DNA from: Mycolicibacterium nivoides
GTDB lineage: Bacteria > Actinomycetota > Actinomycetes > Mycobacteriales > Mycobacteriaceae
NCBI RefSeq assembly: GCF_003855255.1
Contig: NZ_CP034072.1
Coordinates: 4,457,108-4,521,107, forward strand
Direction of reading: 5' to 3'
DNA length: 64,000 bases
A program made the position numbers and the translations under genes. This document shows positions 58,312-64,000 of the stretch, piece after piece. Numbering within the stretch: position 1 is the stretch's first letter; the number at the start of each line of letters is the position of its first letter. The notes under the pieces were generated by a model. That model saw only the letters and a list, made by a program, of their open reading frames with translations. It was not told where the DNA came from and did no database searches.

Positions 58312-59754
58312 ATGTTGGAAGCACCCGAGCACCCCGAGCACCCCGATAGTGGGGGCCTGCTCGCCGCACCTCTGCAGGACGAACAACCCGCACAGGAACG
58401 GTGGTGGCAGAGTCTGGCAGCCGCGTCGACGCGACGTGCGCTCCTGTTGACCGCGCTCGGCGCACTACTCATCGCCGGCCTGATCACCGCGTTGCCCCGG
58501 AGCGAGGGGGCCAACTCCGGTCCGGGCGCCATCGCCCTGGGCCCCCGCGGTAACGACACGTTCAATCACGTCAAGCGTGGCGACTGCCTGAACTGGCCCG
58601 GCCGCAACCCCGACGCCGCGCACATCGTCGACTGCAAGGACAGCCACCGGTTCGAGGTCGCCCAGTCCGTCGACATGCGCACGTTCCCCGGCAGCGAGTA
58701 CGGGCCGGGTGCGCCGCCACCGACGGTGGATCGGATCAAGCAGATCAGCCAGGAGCAGTGCACCCCGTCGGTGCGCGGCTACCTCGGCCCGAAGTACGAC
58801 CCGAACGGCAAATACACCATTGGCCTGCTCTGGTCCGGCGAGAAGGCCTGGAAGCAGTCCGGTGAGCGGCGCATGCTGTGCGGCCTGCAGTTGCTCGGCC
58901 CGGGCGACAGCCAGTTGGAATCCGCGGGCAAGGTGTCCGACGTCGATCAGTCCAAGGTGTGGGCCGCGGGCACCTGCCTCGGTATCGATGCCGCCACCAA
59001 CCAGCCCACCGACGTCCCGGTCGACTGCGCGGCGCCGCACGCGATGGAGGTCACCGGAGCGGTCAACCTCGCCGAGAAGTTCCCCGGCGGGCTACCGGCC
59101 GAGGGCGACCAGGACAACTTCATCAAGGACGCCTGCACCGCCCAGACCGATTCGTACCTGGCCCCGGTCCAATTGCGCACCACCACACTGGCACTGAGCT
59201 ACAGCACGATCTCGCTGCCCAGCTGGTCGGCAGGCAGCCACCAGGTGTCGTGCAGCATCGGCGCCACACTGGGCAACGGCGGCTGGTCGACGCTGGTCAA
59301 CAGCGCCAAGGGGCCGTTGATGATCAACGGCCAGCCCCCGGTCGCACCGCCCGACATCCCGGAAGAGCGGCTCAACATGGAGCCCATCCCGATGCCGGAT
59401 GTGGACGAGCCGCCGTCGTCTTCTTCGAGTTCCTCCGGGTCGTCGTCCTCGTCGGGCTCGTCGGGCTCCTCGGGATCGGGCTCATCGGGTTCGTCGGGCT
59501 CGAGTTCGTCGTCAGGCTCCTCGGGATCCTCTGGGTCCTCTGGTTCGTCGAGTTCGTCGGGCGGCCAGCACCTGCCGCAGGCCGCGACCACGGCAGCGCC
59601 GGCTCCCACGCAGGCCAACACCTTCAACCCGCCGCCGCCTGAGCAGGCCCAGGCCCCCGCACCCGAACAGGCTCCGGCACCGGCTCCCGATGGCGGCGCG
59701 CCGCCCGCCGGCCCGCCGCCGGGTGAGCCGGTTCCCGTACCGCCGGGACCGTAA
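58312..59754 (+). CDS. Rv3835-type membrane protein (septum-formation-like) with Ser/Gly tract
   Basis: This is a 480-residue envelope protein. The ATG at 58312 ([10 protein letters not shown]) matches the M. tuberculosis Rv3835 N-terminus, and the upstream 50-codon extension is rejected. One transmembrane helix is at about 43-60. Two extracytoplasmic Cys-containing repeats follow, [14 protein letters not shown] to RRMLCGLQ and [13 protein letters not shown] to QVSCSIG, of the septum-formation protein type. A 50-residue Ser/Gly tract (369-418) and Pro/Ala tail end the protein. Function is unknown. The 167-bp spacer before it holds TGTCACA repeats. Confidence 0.85.
   Translation: MLEAPEHPEHPDSGGLLAAPLQDEQPAQERWWQSLAAASTRRALLLTALGALLIAGLITALPRSEGANSGPGAIALGPRGNDTFNHVKRGDCLNWPGRNPDAAHIVDCKDSHRFEVAQSVDMRTFPGSEYGPGAPPPTVDRIKQISQEQCTPSVRGYLGPKYDPNGKYTIGLLWSGEKAWKQSGERRMLCGLQLLGPGDSQLESAGKVSDVDQSKVWAAGTCLGIDAATNQPTDVPVDCAAPHAMEVTGAVNLAEKFPGGLPAEGDQDNFIKDACTAQTDSYLAPVQLRTTTLALSYSTISLPSWSAGSHQVSCSIGATLGNGGWSTLVNSAKGPLMINGQPPVAPPDIPEERLNMEPIPMPDVDEPPSSSSSSSGSSSSSGSSGSSGSGSSGSSGSSSSSGSSGSSGSSGSSSSSGGQHLPQAATTAAPAPTQANTFNPPPPEQAQAPAPEQAPAPAPDGGAPPAGPPPGEPVPVPPGP
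59416..59565 (+). repeat. Ser/Gly low-complexity tract
   Basis: This tract encodes residues 369-418 as runs of Ser broken by single Gly (GSSGSSG-type), about 150 bp of TCG/TCC/GGC-rich codons. I recall Pro/Thr-rich sequence, not such a tract, at this place in the M. tuberculosis protein. It probably acts as a flexible wall-spanning linker and is prone to length change. Confidence 0.85.
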
Positions 59755-59757
59755 CCC

Positions 59758-60108
59758 GTGCCGGTGCGGATGAGCTCGCAGCGTTTCGACGAGTTGGTAT
59801 CCGACGCACTCGACCTGATCCCGCCGCAGTTGGCGGCCGCGATCGACAACGTCGTGATCCTGGTCGAGGATCGCGATCCCGACGAGCCCGAGATCCTGGG
59901 CCTGTACCGGGGAATCGCGCTGACCGAGCGGGATTCCTGGTACGCCGGGTCGTTGCCGGACACCATCACGATCTACTGCGAAGCCCTGCTGGACTTCTGT
60001 GACAGTGAGGCCGACGTGGTCGACGAGGTGGCGATCACCGTGATCCACGAGATCGCGCACCATTTCGGGATCGATGACGAGCGGCTCCACGAACTGGGTT
60101 GGGGATGA
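59758..60108 (+). CDS. Zincin-like metallopeptidase (Rv3836 type)
   Basis: This is a 116-residue protein with the zinc motif HEIAHHFGIDD (about residues 97-107), of the HExxH-type zincin-1 family. The GTG at 59758 lies 3 bp after the previous stop, and an ATG four codons later is also possible. N-terminal segment FDELVSDALDLIPPQLAAAIDNVV is typical. It is likely a small peptidase or chaperone-like protein in the same operon as the Rv3835-type gene. Its TGA stop is inside the first copy of the 33-bp repeat and overlaps a minigene ATG. Confidence 0.85.
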   Translation: MPVRMSSQRFDELVSDALDLIPPQLAAAIDNVVILVEDRDPDEPEILGLYRGIALTERDSWYAGSLPDTITIYCEALLDFCDSEADVVDEVAITVIHEIAHHFGIDDERLHELGWG

Positions 60109-60236
60109 GCCGCTTGCGCGAAGACAAATAGCTGGGGATGAGCCGCTTGCGCGAAGACAAATAGCTGGGGATGAGCCGCTTGCGCGAAGACAAATAGCTG
60201 GGGATGAGCCGCTTGCGCGAAGACAAATAGCTGGGG
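60101..60236 (+). repeat. Four perfect 33-bp tandem repeats, each with an 8-codon minigene
   Basis: Copies are 60101-60133, 60134-60166, 60167-60199 and 60200-60232, identical to each other, plus a 4-base partial copy. Each contains an ATG-to-TAG frame coding MSRLREDK (60105-60131, 60138-60164, 60171-60197, 60204-60230). The first ATG overlaps the zincin TGA as ATGA. Since 33 is a multiple of 3, other frames stay open too (DEPLARRQIAG plus strand; SSRKRLIPSYL minus strand). Each ATG follows GGGG directly. Identity implies recent expansion, as in a VNTR. Confidence 0.95.
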
Positions 60237-60293
60237 CTAGGTCACCAGGCGCGGCAACCACGTTTTGTCGGCCCACAGTGCTATCAACGGGCT

Positions 60294-60494
60294 ATGACCA
60301 TCCAGTGCCGGGAGTGCGCGGCCGGTCTGGAGCATTGCCACGGCACCGTGATCCACCACGTCCGGTACCGCACGGAATGCACCGACGACGCCTGCACCAC
60401 CCCGGAAGCAGCGCACACGTTCAGCCTCGACTGTGAGGCGGTCGGCTGCCAGTGTGCACATGAGAGCGCACTCGCGAACCGGCGGTACGCCTAG
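60294..60494 (+). CDS. Small Cys/His-rich protein
   Basis: This is a 66-residue protein starting at ATG 60294 (MTIQCRECAAGLEHCHG). Seven or more Cys and several His are arranged as CxxC (5, 8), a second group near 15-22, and CQCAH near the C-terminus, so metal binding (zinc) is likely. No named family is recognised. It lies between the repeat array and a convergent phosphoglycerate-mutase-family gene that it overlaps by 4 bp. It could be a zinc-ribbon-like protein. Confidence that it is coding rests on Cys spacing and a normal start. Confidence 0.65.
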   Translation: MTIQCRECAAGLEHCHGTVIHHVRYRTECTDDACTTPEAAHTFSLDCEAVGCQCAHESALANRRYA

Positions 60495-61180
60495 CCCATC
60501 GGGTCGGTTTCGGACGTCACCGCGTCCGCGACCGGTGTCACAGCGGGCTCCGGATAGAACGGCGGAGTCACCGCCGCCCACTGCACACAACTCCAGCGCC
60601 CGTCGGTGATCGGCGCCAGCACAATCGATTCGGTGTTGGCCAGGTGATGGTCGAGGGCGAAGCTGCCGTCGACGCCGGCCAGCACGGCAGCCACCAAACG
60701 GATCGCGGCGCCATGGCTCACCAGCACGATGTCGCTGTGGAAGTCCTGGTCGTCGAGGTAGCGCAAACGAAGTTCGGTGAGCACCGGCACGTACCGGCCC
60801 AGGACCTCCTCTGCGCTCTCTCCGCCGGGCATCGGTACGTCCAGTTCGCCCAGGTGCCAGCGTTCGTAGATCCGGTTGAACTCGGCGACGGCGTCGTCGT
60901 CGCTGCGGTCCTCCAGTTCACCGACCTGAACTTCGTGAACCCCTTCGAATTCGAATGGGACAAGCCCGGTTTCGGTGCCGATTCCGGCGGCGGTCTGCGC
61001 TGCGCGCCGGGCCACGGAGTGGGCCAGGATCGACGGGCGCTGACTGAGCGTGCCGGCGAACCGCCGAGCCTGGTCGTGCCCGAGGTCGGTCAGCTCGGCA
61101 CCGGGCGGTCGGGTGTCCAGACGCCGGGCGACGTTGCCGTGAGACTGACCGTGGCGGACGAGTATCAGCCGTCCACTCAT
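60491..61180 (-). CDS. Histidine phosphatase/phosphoglycerate mutase-family protein (Rv3837c type)
   Basis: This is a 229-residue protein. The catalytic RHG motif is LVRHGQSHGN (His10 nucleophile), and the later His is in LVSHGAAIR. The acid (Glu) region is around HEVQVGELEDR. Members are broad phosphatases, and a true glycolytic mutase role is not implied. The ATG overlaps the pheA stop (ATGA), so it is expressed with pheA as in Rv3838c-Rv3837c. Confidence 0.88.
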   Translation of the reverse strand: MSGRLILVRHGQSHGNVARRLDTRPPGAELTDLGHDQARRFAGTLSQRPSILAHSVARRAAQTAAGIGTETGLVPFEFEGVHEVQVGELEDRSDDDAVAEFNRIYERWHLGELDVPMPGGESAEEVLGRYVPVLTELRLRYLDDQDFHSDIVLVSHGAAIRLVAAVLAGVDGSFALDHHLANTESIVLAPITDGRWSCVQWAAVTPPFYPEPAVTPVADAVTSETDPMG

Positions 61181-62121
61181 GAGGTACCCGTCCCGTCACG
61201 CAAGCCCGTCAACCACCGCGTGGCCTCGTCCAGACGCGGCGGGGGCGCACCCGCGCTCGCTCCGGTCGGCCAGGAACCCAGATATCGCACATCAGTACAA
61301 CGTCGGTGCAGCGCTTTGAGTGCCTCGGCCACCGAATCGTCATCGATGTGTCCCACGCAGTCCAGGAAGAACATGTACGTGCCCAGCTCGGTTCTGGTGG
61401 GCCGGGATTCGATCCGGGTGAGGTCGATGTCGCGGATCGAGAACTCGGTCATCGCCGTGACCAGCGCACCCGGGACGTTGTCCAGGCGAAGCACCACCGA
61501 GGTGCGGTCGGCGCCGGTGGCTGCCGGCGGTACGCCGGGCGGCCCGGCCAGGACGAAGCGGGTTCGGGCGTTGGCCTCGTCGACGACGTCGGCGGCCAGG
61601 ATGTCCAGGCCGCAGCGCTCGGCGGCGAGCCGGGTGCTCACCCCGGCGTCGGCGTGGCCCCCGGCGACCTGGTGGGCGGCCGCGGCGTTGGAGGTGGCGG
61701 GCACGATCTCGGCGTCGGGCAGGTTGGCGGCCAGCCACCGGCGCACCTGCGCGAGGGCCACCGGGAATGCGGCCACGGTCTGTACCGGCCCGCTGTGGCC
61801 GGGGCGGGTCACGATCGTGAAGGCGACGTCGAGGGTCAGCTCGGCGTAGATCTGCAGCGGTTTCCCGACCGCCAGGCTGTCCAGTGTTGGCAGCACCGAT
61901 CCCTCGATCGAGTTCTCGATCGGCACGCATGCGTAGTCGGCCCGGCCGTCCCGTACCGCGGCCAGTGCCCCGGGGGTGCTGTCGGTCAGGACGGGGGTGA
62001 AGCGGTCTTTGCCCCCACCGGTCGCCGGCTGCAGGTCCGGCACCATCTCGTGGGCCACCATCTGCAATAACGCCACTTCGGTAAAGGTTCCCTCCGGTCC
62101 GAGGTAGGCGATGCGCGGCAC
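61177..62121 (-). CDS. pheA: Prephenate dehydratase PheA
   Basis: This is a 314-residue enzyme that converts prephenate to phenylpyruvate in phenylalanine synthesis. The N-terminal dehydratase domain (1-190) has VPIENSIEGSV and the catalytic Thr-Arg-Phe (NARTRFVL). The C-terminal ACT domain (about 205-285) has the ESRP motif (RIESRPTR), where phenylalanine gives feedback control. GTG start at 62121 is supported by TAGGGT 6 nt upstream. It is leftward and coupled to the phosphatase gene. Confidence 0.95.
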   Translation of the reverse strand: MPRIAYLGPEGTFTEVALLQMVAHEMVPDLQPATGGGKDRFTPVLTDSTPGALAAVRDGRADYACVPIENSIEGSVLPTLDSLAVGKPLQIYAELTLDVAFTIVTRPGHSGPVQTVAAFPVALAQVRRWLAANLPDAEIVPATSNAAAAHQVAGGHADAGVSTRLAAERCGLDILAADVVDEANARTRFVLAGPPGVPPAATGADRTSVVLRLDNVPGALVTAMTEFSIRDIDLTRIESRPTRTELGTYMFFLDCVGHIDDDSVAEALKALHRRCTDVRYLGSWPTGASAGAPPPRLDEATRWLTGLRDGTGTS

Positions 62122-62133
62122 ATCCCAACCCTA
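62122..62133 (-). promoter_or_regulatory. Leaderless-type promoter of pheA
   Basis: TAGGGT (62128-62133, minus strand) lies 6 nt before the pheA GTG. No Shine-Dalgarno is seen. Confidence 0.5.
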
Positions 62134-62213
62134 TCGGGTCGACGAGTGCACTACGGGTCGATGACGGCCCGGCCGGTGTTTCACGAAAGCCTTGCCCGCA
62201 CCGCACGGCGCAG

Positions 62214-62232
62214 TTAAGTTAGGCTTACCTCA
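62214..62232 (+). promoter_or_regulatory. IdeR iron box upstream of the DUF2470 gene
   Basis: TTAAGTTAGGCTTACCTCA matches the IdeR consensus TTAGGTTAGSCTAACCTAA in 16 of 19 positions. It ends 34 bp before the ATG. Rv3839, the equivalent gene in M. tuberculosis, is reported to be repressed by iron through IdeR. Repression under iron sufficiency is expected. Confidence 0.8.
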
Positions 62233-62266
62233 CTTGAAGACCTCACCTAGTTTCGAAGGCGGCGAG

Positions 62267-63061
62267 ATGGCCATAGCGACACCGACGACAGCCGAGCGGA
62301 TCCGCAGTGCATGCGCGCGAGGCGGCGGGGCCATGCTCGCGGTCGAGGGCATCGAACCGGTCGCCTCGCCCGTTCATCACCTGCTCGAAGACGGGTCCTT
62401 CGCGATCACAGTCCCCGAGACCAGCCCGCTGGCCGGTATGGCGATGTCAGCCGGCTCGGCCGGTGTCCAGGCCGTGTTGGAGATGACCGACTACGCCCCG
62501 CTGCCGCTGCGCGAGCCGGTGCGCTCCCTGGTGTGGATCCGCGGCCGTCTGCAGCACGTGCCGTCGTCGGAGGTCGCCGCACTGCTCGATCTGGTCGCTA
62601 CCGAGAATCCGGATCCGGCCCTGCTGCAGGTGAACTCCAGGGCCGGGTCGCACTCCGGACAGGATGACGACAACTACATGCTGATGCGCCTGGAGATCGA
62701 GTCGGTGGTGGTGGCCGATTCCACGGGTGCCGAGTCGGTCGGCCTGGGAGCCCTGCTGCAGGCCCGCCCCGATCCGTTCTGCGCGATGGAATCCGGTTGG
62801 CTGCAACACATGGAGTCCTCCCACCGCGACGTGGTGGAGCGCCTGGCCACCCGCCTGCCGATGACGCTGCGCCAGGGGCGGGTCCGCCCGCTGGGGCTGG
62901 ACCGCTACGGCGTGCAGCTGCGGGTGGAGAACGAACACGGTGACCACGACGTGCGGTTGCCGTTCCCCAAGCCGGTCGATGACGTCACCGGCCTGAGCCA
63001 GGCCATCCGAGTGCTGATGGGCTGCCCGTTCCTCAACGGCCTGCGCGCGCGCCGGATCTGA
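62267..63061 (+). CDS. DUF2470 protein, IdeR-regulated (Rv3839 type)
   Basis: This is a 264-residue protein. The ATG at 62267 (MAIATPTTAERIRSACA) has a GGCGAG ribosome site, and the ORF upstream of it crosses the IdeR box. The C-terminal half fits the DUF2470 domain (HMESSHRDVVERLATRLPMT, then RYGVQLRVENEHGDHDVRLPFPKPV), found in HugZ-type haem-degrading and split-barrel proteins. Iron control through the IdeR box supports a role in iron or haem use. The enzymatic activity is not established. Confidence 0.85.
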   Translation: MAIATPTTAERIRSACARGGGAMLAVEGIEPVASPVHHLLEDGSFAITVPETSPLAGMAMSAGSAGVQAVLEMTDYAPLPLREPVRSLVWIRGRLQHVPSSEVAALLDLVATENPDPALLQVNSRAGSHSGQDDDNYMLMRLEIESVVVADSTGAESVGLGALLQARPDPFCAMESGWLQHMESSHRDVVERLATRLPMTLRQGRVRPLGLDRYGVQLRVENEHGDHDVRLPFPKPVDDVTGLSQAIRVLMGCPFLNGLRARRI

Positions 63062-63094
63062 CCCGCACGGACTTCCCCGCGGCCCGGGCGCCGC

Positions 63095-63107
63095 TACCGT
63101 AGCTTCG
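63095..63107 (+). promoter_or_regulatory. Leaderless-type promoter of the CPBP protease gene
   Basis: TACCGT (63095-63100) lies 7 nt before the GTG at 63108. It is within the 46-bp gap after the DUF2470 stop, so the protease gene may have its own start in addition to read-through. Confidence 0.45.
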
Positions 63108-63884
63108 GTGACGACTTCGGCTACCGGGCCCGACGAGCAACTCGAGCCGCAGCGTCGCACGCTCAAGATCGAGATCGCCGTCGTGCTGGCGGTGACGTTC
63201 GGGCTCAGCGCCTACACCGCGGGGCTGCGGCTCATCGAAGCGGTAATGCTCGGGCTGTCCGGCCAGACCGTCGCTCTCAACCCGAAGCGCTCCCCGTTCG
63301 ACCTGATCGACCTCGGCCTGCACCTGGCCGTGGTCCTGCAGTTGCTGGCCTGGGGCGTGTTGGCCCTGTACCTGTTGTGGCGCAGCGGTTTCGGACCATC
63401 CGCGATCGGGCTGTCGCGCCCGCAATGGCGTGCCGACGGCTTGGGTGGGCTCGGCCTGGCCCTGCTGATCGGCCTGCCGGGTCTTGGCTTCTACGTGCTG
63501 GCCCGCGTCCTGGGCCTGAGCGCCGACGTCGAACCGGCCGAGCTGTACGACACGTGGTGGCGCATCCCGATGCTGCTCGGCGTGGCGTTCGCCAACGGTT
63601 GGGCCGAAGAGATCATCGTGGTGGGGTTCCTGCTGACCCGGCTGCGCCAGCTGGACGTCAGCCCCGGGCGGGCACTGGTGATCTCCAGCCTGCTGCGCGG
63701 CGCATATCACCTGTACCAGGGCTACAGCGCGGGTCTCGGCAATGTGGTGATGGGCCTGGTGTTCGGCTACGCATGGCAGCGCACCGGGCGGCTGTGGCCG
63801 CTGATCATCGCCCACACCCTCATCGACGCGGTGGCATTCGTCGGCTACGCGCTCGTGGCGGATCATCTGAGCTGGCTGCGATAG
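63108..63884 (+). CDS. CPBP-family intramembrane protease-like protein
   Basis: This is a 258-residue membrane protein with GTG start. The CPBP/Abi glutamic-protease motifs are present: the Glu pair Glu167-Glu168 in NGWAEEIIVVGF, His201 in RGAYHLYQG, and His236 in IAHTLID. About seven helices are visible. Such proteases cleave membrane-bound substrates or process prenylated proteins, but bacterial targets are mostly unknown. It corresponds by place to the gene after Rv3839. It may share transcription with the iron-regulated gene. Confidence 0.82.
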   Translation: MTTSATGPDEQLEPQRRTLKIEIAVVLAVTFGLSAYTAGLRLIEAVMLGLSGQTVALNPKRSPFDLIDLGLHLAVVLQLLAWGVLALYLLWRSGFGPSAIGLSRPQWRADGLGGLGLALLIGLPGLGFYVLARVLGLSADVEPAELYDTWWRIPMLLGVAFANGWAEEIIVVGFLLTRLRQLDVSPGRALVISSLLRGAYHLYQGYSAGLGNVVMGLVFGYAWQRTGRLWPLIIAHTLIDAVAFVGYALVADHLSWLR

Positions 63885-63897
63885 CGCCTCGGCCACG

Positions 63898-63909
63898 TAC
63901 ATTTCTGCT
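63898..63909 (+). promoter_or_regulatory. Leaderless-type promoter of the terminal gene
   Basis: TACATT (63898-63903) is followed after 6 nt by a GTG at 63910. The pattern matches the other leaderless starts in the window. Confidence 0.45.
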
Positions 63910-64000
63910 GTGGACGACTTCACCGCCTCAGGGGGGCCTCCCGACCCGCGCTCGCGGCGTCCGGGACCGCGCCGCCGTGACGCCGAGCCGTCCCAGGTGA
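63910..64000 (+). CDS. 5' end of an unidentified gene (truncated by window)
   Basis: GTG at 63910 opens a frame that is still open at the window end (30 codons). It begins VDDFTASGGPPDPRSRRP and is Pro/Arg-rich. The leaderless -10 just upstream supports the start. By order with Rv3839/Rv3840 it could be the LytR/CpsA/Psr-type or regulator gene seen there. The short Arg-rich N-terminus would suit a cytoplasmic tail, but the evidence is insufficient to name it. Confidence 0.5.
   Translation, partial: MDDFTASGGPPDPRSRRPGPRRRDAEPSQV

Noticed and set aside
58145..58465. N-terminal extension of serS
   Set aside because: The known SerS start and a leaderless -10 point to GTG 58144. The extension would overlap the Rv3835-type gene and its upstream region.
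59199..59969. Acidic 256-residue minus-strand ORF
   Set aside because: The Asp/Glu/Pro repeats are the complement of the Ser/Gly tract of the real plus-strand gene.
60035..60226. Minus-strand ORF with SSRKRLIPSYL repeats
   Set aside because: It is a by-product of a 33-bp (11-codon) repeat, begins at a poor start and runs antisense to the zincin gene.
60101..60236. CRISPR array
   Set aside because: The 33-bp units abut with no unique spacers, and no cas gene is in the window. Tandem repeat is the right reading.

Overview
The window is a chromosomal segment from a rapidly growing mycobacterium (Mycolicibacterium type). It is GC-rich and its genes are tightly packed, with many 4-bp start/stop overlaps and GTG starts. 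Almost every gene has a clear counterpart in the Mycobacterium tuberculosis interval from Rv3791 (dprE2) to Rv3840, in the same relative order. A katG 3' end lies next to dprE2, an arrangement I associate with fast growers. I see no insertion sequence, prophage, CRISPR array, tRNA or rRNA.

Layout. 1-2.8 kb: 3' end of katG, then a leftward operon of an MpaB/DUF2236-type oxygenase, a small membrane protein and a TetR repressor. 2.9-15.5 kb: the arabinan operon dprE2-aftA-embC-embA-embB. 15.6-23.8 kb: an accessory block holding a divergent SRPBCC/TetR pair, an RDD membrane pair, and a leftward operon of acyl-CoA ligase, DUF3556 membrane protein and phytoene-desaturase-like flavoprotein opposite a PucR-type regulator. 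23.8-34 kb: the mycolate condensation operon fadD32-pks13-accD4 and the lipase culp6. 34-36.7 kb: a DUF732 lipoprotein and the antigen-85 genes fbpD and fbpA. 37-43.7 kb: the galactan/arabinan operon glf-glfT2-PAP2-ubiA-aftB. 43.9-49 kb: pirG/erp, a peptidoglycan amidase with LGFP repeats, a HAD phosphatase and two acyltransferases. 49-57 kb: a kinase-like protein, a metallo-beta-lactamase/Rieske protein, a DUF5718-like protein, a hemerythrin and a large SARP-type regulator. 56.9-64 kb: serS, an Rv3835-like envelope protein, a zincin, a small Cys-rich protein, a phosphoglycerate-mutase-family protein, pheA, an IdeR-box-controlled DUF2470 protein, a CPBP protease and the 5' end of one more gene.

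How the genes work together. Most of the window builds the mycolyl-arabinogalactan wall. UbiA, the PAP2 phosphatase and DprE2 make decaprenyl-phosphoryl-arabinose. Glf and GlfT2 make the galactan. AftA primes arabinan, EmbA/B/C extend it and AftB caps it. FadD32, AccD4 and Pks13 make the mycolate, and the antigen-85 proteins transfer it onto the arabinan.

Main observations beyond annotation. (1) Four perfect 33-bp tandem repeats start at the stop codon of the zincin gene; each copy holds a complete 8-codon minigene, and the first is coupled to the zincin stop through ATGA. (2) A leaderless-promoter signature (TANNNT 6-8 nt before the start codon) precedes at least fourteen genes, with identical 8-nt geometry before embC, embA and glf. 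(3) The last 50 bp of embC are duplicated in the embC-embA spacer around a hairpin. (4) A possible leaderless two-cysteine uORF overlaps the dprE2 start. (5) FbpD keeps a Ser and a His at positions where the family is usually described as non-catalytic. (6) fbpA and fbpD share an upstream sequence element.
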